In this document: positions 8,589 to 13,007 of the stretch, one piece after another
How positions within the stretch are numbered: the stretch's first letter is position 1
Layout of the letters: the number at the start of each line of letters is the position of its first letter
Source: Desulfurococcales archaeon
GTDB taxonomy: Archaea > Thermoproteota > Thermoprotei_A > Sulfolobales > Desulfurococcaceae
DNA: 13,007 nucleotides
Reading direction: 5' to 3'
Assembly: GCA_026985375.1 (NCBI GenBank)
Contig: JALSQP010000069.1
Location: 1 to 13,007 of the forward strand
Translations under genes and position numbers: made by a program
Notes under the pieces: model-generated
The model's database searches: none
What the model was told of the DNA's origin: nothing
Seen by the model: only the letters and a program-made list of their open reading frames with translations

Positions 8589-8983
8589 TACCTTGTCCTT
8601 ATAATCATTCTTTTACCCATGACAATCCAATACTCTACTTCGACTCCAGGCTGAAGTTTTTCTCTTAGCTTCTCATCCTCTGGCTTCTCTACCTCGAACG
8701 TATCGAAGGTCTCCATATCCATTATCTGTACCATATCGCCCATGTCGGCAATCACTTGGCCAACACGCTTCTCTATAATGGGGACCTCTACTCGCTGGTC
8801 AACAGGTGCGACTAAGGTTCTCTTATTACCTGTGAAAAGCCCGATGGCAACAACATGTGCTTTTGCACTACCATGTTTCCCTGTCTTGGCCTTGCTCATC
8901 TCAACTATTCTGCATGGCTCGCCGTCTATGACTATGAAGTTTCCTGGTTTCAGTTCTCCGAGGGTTGCGTATGTTTTGCTCAT
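8588..8983 (-). CDS. eif5a: Translation factor aIF5A (hypusine-containing)
   Basis: aIF5A binds the ribosome and relieves stalling, especially at proline-rich stretches; it is the archaeal counterpart of eIF5A and bacterial EF-P. The 131 residues are the normal length. The N-terminal SH3-like domain (about 1-70) carries the signature loop [12 protein letters not shown] (30-41) with K36 at the position modified to deoxyhypusine or hypusine, and the C-terminal OB-fold spans about 72-131 ([17 protein letters not shown] onward). The deoxyhypusine synthase gene is not in the window. The ATG at 8983 is preceded by GGGTGA (8990-8995) at 6 bases, and a good TATA box lies at 9044-9051. The stop codon overlaps the start of the methyltransferase-like gene by one base. 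Identification is very secure. Confidence 0.98.
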   Translation of the reverse strand: MSKTYATLGELKPGNFIVIDGEPCRIVEMSKAKTGKHGSAKAHVVAIGLFTGNKRTLVAPVDQRVEVPIIEKRVGQVIADMGDMVQIMDMETFDTFEVEKPEDEKLREKLQPGVEVEYWIVMGKRMIIRTR

Positions 8984-9043
8984 ATATATTCACCCGCTCA
9001 GCATGGATGTTTCATTCGTAGAATCATTTAGGGGGGTTCGCCA

Positions 9044-9051
9044 TATTTATA
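9044..9051 (-). promoter_or_regulatory. Probable TATA box of the aIF5A operon
   Basis: On the minus strand the sequence is CC-TATAAATA-TGG, a close match to the archaeal TATA consensus, 61 bases before the aIF5A ATG. Transcription would start near 9023, giving a leader of about 40 bases. The box sits inside the 3' remnant of the neighbouring broken PP-loop gene (in-frame codons 9024-9128), so the promoter and the end of that gene share sequence. Confidence 0.6.
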
Positions 9052-9128
9052 GGTCTCTTTCTCCACTTTCCAGACAATACGTATCCTATATTCATATCTA
9101 AACTATCAGCTATTTCTTTGAATACTTT

Positions 9129-9992
9129 TTATTCATATGTATACGATATATGAAGCCCGTGCATATTCATTGCAGGACAGATAATACAGCCTATTCTCGT
9201 GAAACCCTTACTATAGAGCGGGTTTATGTCTGGCCCAAAGTTTAGTGCTACTAGTTGTGCTTCGAGCCTTGCCCAGGATATGATCGGTAGAGCCCGCCTA
9301 ATGCCTGGCATGTAGCGGCTCGTAGTTATTCGTGGTAAGCGTCCTCGAGAAGAGCTTTCGTACATCCTGATACCCTCAAATACAAGCCTGATATTGTTCT
9401 TTTTGTAGAACTCATAGAGGGGTCTTACCTTTAACAGACCAGTGCACCATCTATTATCTCTCGATGGCAGCTCTCTCCTCTCATTAATGAGTTCCAAGAA
9501 CTTTTTATCGCTTCCGACTACTTCAAGATGAACACCTAATTTCTCAGCCATTCTCTCTACGAATAACTTAGTTTCCGGGAACTCTAGCCCTGTATCGGAG
9601 TACACCGCGATGATCTTATCAGTGCTTAGAGCTTCAGCCACTAGATAAAGCGTTACAGTTGAATCAATACCCCCCGAGAATGCGATAGCATATGGAGGAT
9701 TATATCTGGATGCAGTCTTTTTGATAAAACCTATTGCTTCATTTATGATAATATTTATATGATGTTTATTTGCATCGATGATCTTATCGGGTCGAACAGG
9801 AGGCAGTTCTTTAAAAACATGTGGTGCTAGATCTTTAACCTTACATTTGTCTTCTTTCTTTTTACATATGCCGACGTATTTGCCAGTAACGAATACCAAA
9901 TATTTTGTGCGGGAGTAGCAACTATTAGCTATTCGTATATATTTGCCCTTGAGCCTCCTCTTGGTTGGCGGGATCCTACAGACTTCATTCAT
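9129..9992 (-). CDS. PP-loop ATPase / PAPS-reductase-family protein, longest intact ORF of the broken gene
   Basis: This 287-codon stretch keeps the whole catalytic core of the phosphoadenosine phosphosulfate reductase-like (COG0175-type) adenylating enzymes: the PP-loop SGGIDS at 106-111, SDTGLEFPET at 132-141, RWCTGLLKVRP at 181-191, EGIRMYESSSR at 206-216 and the paired cysteines in RIGCIICPA (C269, C272). Residues 1-65 look like a small beta-rich, possibly PUA-like domain ahead of the ATPase. Such proteins activate a substrate with ATP, typically in sulfur metabolism or RNA thiolation; the actual substrate is unknown. The ATG at 9992 has no clear ribosome site (AGCCCGTCAC precedes it), and the frame is open both before and after apart from isolated stops, so it is probably an internal methionine of a longer gene (9024-10328). 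It may still be expressed by reinitiation; I give it as the region an annotator would call. Confidence 0.6.
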   Translation of the reverse strand: MNEVCRIPPTKRRLKGKYIRIANSCYSRTKYLVFVTGKYVGICKKKEDKCKVKDLAPHVFKELPPVRPDKIIDANKHHINIIINEAIGFIKKTASRYNPPYAIAFSGGIDSTVTLYLVAEALSTDKIIAVYSDTGLEFPETKLFVERMAEKLGVHLEVVGSDKKFLELINERRELPSRDNRWCTGLLKVRPLYEFYKKNNIRLVFEGIRMYESSSRGRLPRITTSRYMPGIRRALPIISWARLEAQLVALNFGPDINPLYSKGFTRIGCIICPAMNMHGLHISYTYE

Positions 9993-10324
9993 GTGACGGG
10001 CTAGAATGGACGCTAATGCTCCAGTCGGATGAAATACCCAACCCTCTCTAGTAGAGTATAGTAGGACGCCATGCTTTGCCCCGTCACACCATACCTCAGC
10101 AGCCTATTCACCATACTCAGAAGGCAGTCGTCGACAAACTATGTTCTTACTGCTAATATCTAACCATATATCGAGATCTCTTTTGATCAGCCTAGAAATT
10201 ATTTTCTTCTCGTATTCTGAGCCAAACTAAATATCATGTTTACCTATTTTGATTAAGGGTTTACCCCTATTGATCAGTGGTGTATTTTCCTCAATATCCC
10301 ATCCAATAAATCTTATCATTCTTT

Positions 10325-11011
10325 TCATCCGTGTTCACTGGGCTTGTTCTTCTTGTCTGCACCTCTCCTATTGTTTTTAAGTCTCTTCTCGATTATGTCG
10401 TGGAAGAAATACCATGTAGCGAATACTGTTATGAGCGATGCTATCCCTAGGCTTATACCCCATGATAGTGCGTTTTTCACTGTGTCGGACAATGCTGTGA
10501 TATCGATAGTTACAAGCATTGTTACCAGCAGTAGTAATAGGAACATGAATCCTCTAAGTTTTGCCTCCATACGTATGAACCTGACAAGCGATCCGAGCAC
10601 TATGAATGATAATATTATAATAAACACTATGCTAGCATACCTGGCAAGATAGCCTAAGAGGATATTGGCCATGTTAATTTCCTGGGGAAATACTATTAGA
10701 AGCACGGAGTAAACAGCCAACAGTACTATGCCTATATCCGCCAGAACTATAATGAGGCCTGTGAGGCTGATATATGCTTCTTGCAGTATAGGTTTAAGGA
10801 GCTCATCAATCTTGAATATTGATAATATCTTTCTAAGCATTTTATTGATGAAAATTATCACAACTATATATAGGGCAATTATTACGAGAGCAATCAATAG
10901 TTTTGGCAATAGGAATGCGAGATCTCGTAGGGCTAGCTCGAATGCTTGTAGTAGCGTTTTAAGTCCTTGACTTGCTGTGTTTATAGCCTCAATAAATTCT
11001 AGATAATGCAT
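10325..11011 (-). CDS. Five-helix membrane protein of unknown function (MscS-like N-terminal region possible)
   Basis: A 228-residue integral membrane protein. Hydrophobic segments lie at about 33-55, 85-108, 118-143, 154-173 and 182-203, preceded by an amphipathic N-terminal helix and followed by a strongly basic tail (KRLKNNRRGADKKNK) that is likely cytoplasmic. The segment KMLRKILSIFKIDELLKPI between helices 1 and 2 recalls the membrane part of small mechanosensitive (MscS-type) channels in archaea, but the MscS beta domain and its glycine-rich pore helix are absent, so this is only a resemblance. The ATG at 11011 overlaps the stop of the transporter gene (TAATG) and has AGGTGG at 11018-11023. 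The stop overlaps the start of the PP-loop gene (ATGA). The gene is therefore the middle member of a coupled series and may act with the transporter. Confidence 0.8.
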   Translation of the reverse strand: MHYLEFIEAINTASQGLKTLLQAFELALRDLAFLLPKLLIALVIIALYIVVIIFINKMLRKILSIFKIDELLKPILQEAYISLTGLIIVLADIGIVLLAVYSVLLIVFPQEINMANILLGYLARYASIVFIIILSFIVLGSLVRFIRMEAKLRGFMFLLLLLVTMLVTIDITALSDTVKNALSWGISLGIASLITVFATWYFFHDIIEKRLKNNRRGADKKNKPSEHG

Positions 11012-12354
11012 TATGGACCACCTGTTAGCATTTGTAGGTAGTAAATCGTCCTATATATTATGAACAAGAGTATGAATGTAAGTATGAACGCTATTAGTTT
11101 CAATACTGTTTTCGCCGCCTCCCTAGTCATGAATACCATGAAGTTATAGCTCGTTATACTAGTCATGTAGAGGATGCGTGAATACATCCTAACATAGACC
11201 GGAGATATTATTGCAAGCTCTGGTATAGCAGTGAGAGCGATAAACAATCCAGCTACACTGAACACGCTCGCAGTAATGAACACTAGGACATAATTGAAAG
11301 CTAGAAATGCACCAATAAGACCTCCTATAAGCATTGATAATGCGTTCGCTGCTGTTAACATTATACTTGCCCGGACTATTCCTAGTTTCTTAACAATACT
11401 CGAGTAAGCTAGTCCTGCGAAGAGATTTGTTCCTACGATTGAGAACGAGTAAACAACAGCTATTCCAAGATGTAGGAGTGGATAATTTATTAGTATAACG
11501 AGTATTGGGGTGAGAGCTAGACCTACAATAGCATATCTGTACAGCCTTATATCGAGTCTGCTCCAGAACATACTCGCAAATATGTTTGTGAATGTCTGGA
11601 TAAGCCATATCAGGCCGACAAAATAATCTGGTGCATGGAGCTGTTTCATCAGTCTTGGAACCCATGCAATACCAACTAGGTTGGTTACAGTAAACAGCAT
11701 TACTAGCATTAATAAAGTACTTGCAGCCTTGATCTCGATCTCCTCGGTACTTCTCCTAGGGCGTTCAAGGATAGGAGTAGCATGGGATAAAGCTATCAGA
11801 ACAGTTCCGGCGAGACCGCCTAGAAACGATATCGCGTATAAAACAAGGTATCTTGTATATGATTTGATTGCAGCCAGGACAATAACCAGTACTATCTGGC
11901 CAATAATGCTTGACACGCTTCCAGTGATCATTCGATATCCAAGAAGTTTCTTGTAAGTTTCTCTCTCAAAACTAGTGAAAAATAATGCGTTAAGATATAT
12001 ACCTGTCATAAAACTCGATGTCCAAGCTAATCCAACAATGAACGGTAAGATATAAGCGAAAGAAGCTGTAAACGGTATGCTGAACCATAATAAACGCTCT
12101 AATATATGTACTAGCAATAACCTGGTTTTTGCTTTTCCCGGCTTGACACGTACATGAACTATTTTCGAGGCTATAAGCGCCATAAGCCCGGATAAAGCAT
12201 TGAATGCAAGGATATCTTGGAGAGAATAACCTGAATTAACAAGTAGTATTGGAAGGAGACTCCTACTTATCGATACAAAGAACCCGCCACTTAAGGCCTC
12301 AAGCACAAGAAGCCAGAAACTTGGGCCAAAACTTTGATCTAATCGGTCCTTCAT
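11011..12354 (-). CDS. Major facilitator superfamily transporter
   Basis: A 447-residue polytopic membrane protein with about 12 core helices (near 13-38, 47-65, 79-95, 99-121, 143-163, 168-190, 208-229, 243-262, 273-290, 294-316, 327-352, 354-376) and an extra C-terminal helix at 417-436. The two six-helix halves, a central hydrophilic loop (192-210, charged) and short loops fit an MFS carrier. The usual loop 2-3 motif (GxLaDrxGrrk) is poorly kept (SKIVHVRVKPGKAK, 63-76), so the subfamily and substrate cannot be named. The ATG at 12354 has no clear ribosome site, and an out-of-frame ATG lies 5 bases before it; no better in-frame start is seen. It lies 30 bases after the flavoprotein gene and overlaps the membrane-protein gene by TAATG, which suggests one transcript. 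Confidence 0.82.
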   Translation of the reverse strand: MKDRLDQSFGPSFWLLVLEALSGGFFVSISRSLLPILLVNSGYSLQDILAFNALSGLMALIASKIVHVRVKPGKAKTRLLLVHILERLLWFSIPFTASFAYILPFIVGLAWTSSFMTGIYLNALFFTSFERETYKKLLGYRMITGSVSSIIGQIVLVIVLAAIKSYTRYLVLYAISFLGGLAGTVLIALSHATPILERPRRSTEEIEIKAASTLLMLVMLFTVTNLVGIAWVPRLMKQLHAPDYFVGLIWLIQTFTNIFASMFWSRLDIRLYRYAIVGLALTPILVILINYPLLHLGIAVVYSFSIVGTNLFAGLAYSSIVKKLGIVRASIMLTAANALSMLIGGLIGAFLAFNYVLVFITASVFSVAGLFIALTAIPELAIISPVYVRMYSRILYMTSITSYNFMVFMTREAAKTVLKLIAFILTFILLFIIYRTIYYLQMLTGGP

Positions 12355-12384
12355 GGCATTATTTTATGAGATCAAAAAGAACTA

Positions 12385-13007
12385 TTATCTCTTGCGTCCT
12401 AGCTTCAAGAGATGGATTGATTCACCCAAAAGTAGTTCGCCGATATCCCTGAGACTCTCTGAGACCGTTAGGTGGGGATATGGGAAGGTGGCTAATTCTT
12501 CTGGGGTGAGCTTAGCAAGGTATAATGGTACATATGCTGATATGACCTCTGACGCCTGCGGAGCAACTATGTGAATGCCCAGAACGTTATCCTTATTATC
12601 AACAAGTATCTTTGCAAAGCAGTATTCGGGCCCTTTTATTCTAACGGCTGAAAGGAATGATAGTGGGACTCTTAGCTTCTTATACTTGGTTCCCTTCGCT
12701 TTAAGTTCTTTCTCAGTATAACCTATGCCAGCATACTCTAATCCAGAGAAGATGGTCTGTGGAACTATGTGATATTCGATCCTTTTTATCTTCTCTCCCA
12801 TGATTTGCTTGGCCGCGAGTATGGATTCAACAATAGCTTTATGCGCGAGCAGAGGTCCACCTATTACATCGCCTGCAGCGTAGATTCTAGGATTATATGT
12901 CTGGTATCCATCGACTAGTTTGATAAACCCTTTTTCATCTATTTCAACACCAGCTTCCTTGAGGCCTAGATCCCCTGTGTTTGGTGTGCGTCCTATAGAG
13001 ATAAGGA
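12385..13007 (-). CDS. lpdA: Dihydrolipoamide dehydrogenase-like flavoprotein, partial (N-terminus beyond the right edge)
   Basis: Only the last 207 codons are present and the frame is open to the edge, so the true start is outside. The internal ATG at 12801 is not a start: the frame before it reads SIGRTPNT, then IYAAGDVIGGP (the second FAD-binding motif of disulfide oxidoreductases), then LLAHKAIVES. After it comes the dimerisation domain. Near the end, in PYPHLTVSE, the histidine (codons 12472-12474) and glutamate keep the H-x4-E spacing of the catalytic dyad in HPTLSE of dihydrolipoamide dehydrogenases. The redox-active CxxxxC motif would lie in the missing part. The enzyme reoxidises dihydrolipoamide with NAD in 2-oxoacid dehydrogenase or glycine cleavage systems. 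Mercuric reductase or another group member cannot be excluded without the N-terminus. It is probably the upstream gene of the series with the transporter and membrane protein. Confidence 0.9.
   Translation of the reverse strand, partial: LISIGRTPNTGDLGLKEAGVEIDEKGFIKLVDGYQTYNPRIYAAGDVIGGPLLAHKAIVESILAAKQIMGEKIKRIEYHIVPQTIFSGLEYAGIGYTEKELKAKGTKYKKLRVPLSFLSAVRIKGPEYCFAKILVDNKDNVLGIHIVAPQASEVISAYVPLYLAKLTPEELATFPYPHLTVSESLRDIGELLLGESIHLLKLGRKR

Larger units (their letters stand above)
9024..10328 (-). pseudogene. PP-loop ATPase / PAPS-reductase-like gene interrupted by three in-frame stops
   Basis: Reading one frame from the ATG at 10328 gives 434 codons with no frameshift but with TAG at codon 34 (10227-10229), TAG at codon 75 (10104-10106) and TAA at codon 400 (9129-9131), ending at TGA 9024-9026. 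The start is convincing because ATG overlaps the previous stop as ATGA. The text between the stops reads as protein: MKRMIRFIGWDIEE, then FGSEYEKKIISRLIKRD, then AAEVWCDGAKHGVLLYS leading straight into the intact ORF, and after the TAA a stretch ending in SGKWRKRP that resembles the WRW-type tail I recall for archaeal members. Each stop is one base from a common codon (Lys, Gln or Glu). The simplest reading is a young pseudogene. Sequencing error, stop readthrough, or reinitiation at 9992 producing a shortened protein are alternatives. Confidence 0.68.

Noticed and set aside
8742..9101. A 119-codon plus-strand ORF crossing aIF5A and its promoter region.
   Set aside because: It is opposite a highly conserved factor, has no ribosome site, and its protein resembles no domain.
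9024..10328. Pyrrolysine decoding of the two TAG codons as the explanation for the broken PP-loop gene.
   Set aside because: A TAA also interrupts the same frame, several other genes here end normally, and pyrrolysine use is not known to me in this group; decay or error is simpler.
12385..12801. A 138-residue ORF starting at the ATG at 12801.
   Set aside because: The frame stays open upstream with FAD-binding motifs (GRTPNT, AAGD), so this is the end of a larger gene that leaves the window.
1..13007. CRISPR arrays, tRNA genes, insertion sequences or defence genes.
   Set aside because: I saw no spaced direct repeats, no cloverleaf-like TTC-A-A motifs outside genes, no transposase motifs and no terminal inverted repeats; nearly all sequence is accounted for by coding regions.

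Overview
The window looks like chromosomal DNA of a hyperthermophilic crenarchaeon (Thermoproteota, most like Desulfurococcales; I cannot name the genus). The evidence is a full-length reverse gyrase with both zinc fingers, an archaeal Cdc48/VAT ATPase, a hypusine-type aIF5A, a single-domain archaeal KaiC-like ATPase, A-box promoters (TATAAA-like) 25-50 bases before starts, GGTGA/GGAGG ribosome sites and tightly overlapping genes. Base composition is moderately AT-rich. I see no tRNA, rRNA, CRISPR array, insertion sequence or inverted-repeat element.

Layout. (1) 1-1634, minus: N-terminal three quarters of a Cdc48/VAT AAA+ ATPase, running off the left edge. (2) 1635-1856: AT-rich divergent promoter region. 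(3) 1857-2612, plus: KaiC/RAD55-like ATPase. (4) 2716-7858, plus: apparent operon of reverse gyrase, a nitrilase-fold protein that overlaps it by 19 bases and has lost its catalytic Glu and Cys, and a 120-residue protein of unknown function. (5) 7863-8983, minus: aIF5A followed by a methyltransferase-like protein, joined by a TAATG stop/start overlap and convergent with the reverse gyrase operon (4-base gap). (6) 9024-13007, minus: a compact series of a dihydrolipoamide dehydrogenase-like flavoprotein (runs off the right edge), an MFS transporter, a five-helix membrane protein (TAATG overlap), and a PP-loop ATPase / PAPS-reductase-like gene that starts by ATGA overlap but is broken by two in-frame TAG codons and one TAA.

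How the genes fit together. The left half is information and stress machinery: protein unfolding (Cdc48), a RecA-fold ATPase, and positive DNA supercoiling for life at high temperature. aIF5A assists translation elongation and needs deoxyhypusine/hypusine synthesis encoded elsewhere. The right-hand series links a disulfide flavoprotein, two membrane proteins and a sulfur-type PP-loop ATPase, but no pathway can be deduced safely.

The two observations most worth follow-up are the nitrilase-fold pseudoenzyme in the reverse gyrase operon and the PP-loop gene, which keeps its reading frame and all its catalytic motifs but carries three in-frame stops. The 3' remnant of that gene holds the likely aIF5A promoter. 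Nothing here is a clear new defence or mobile system.
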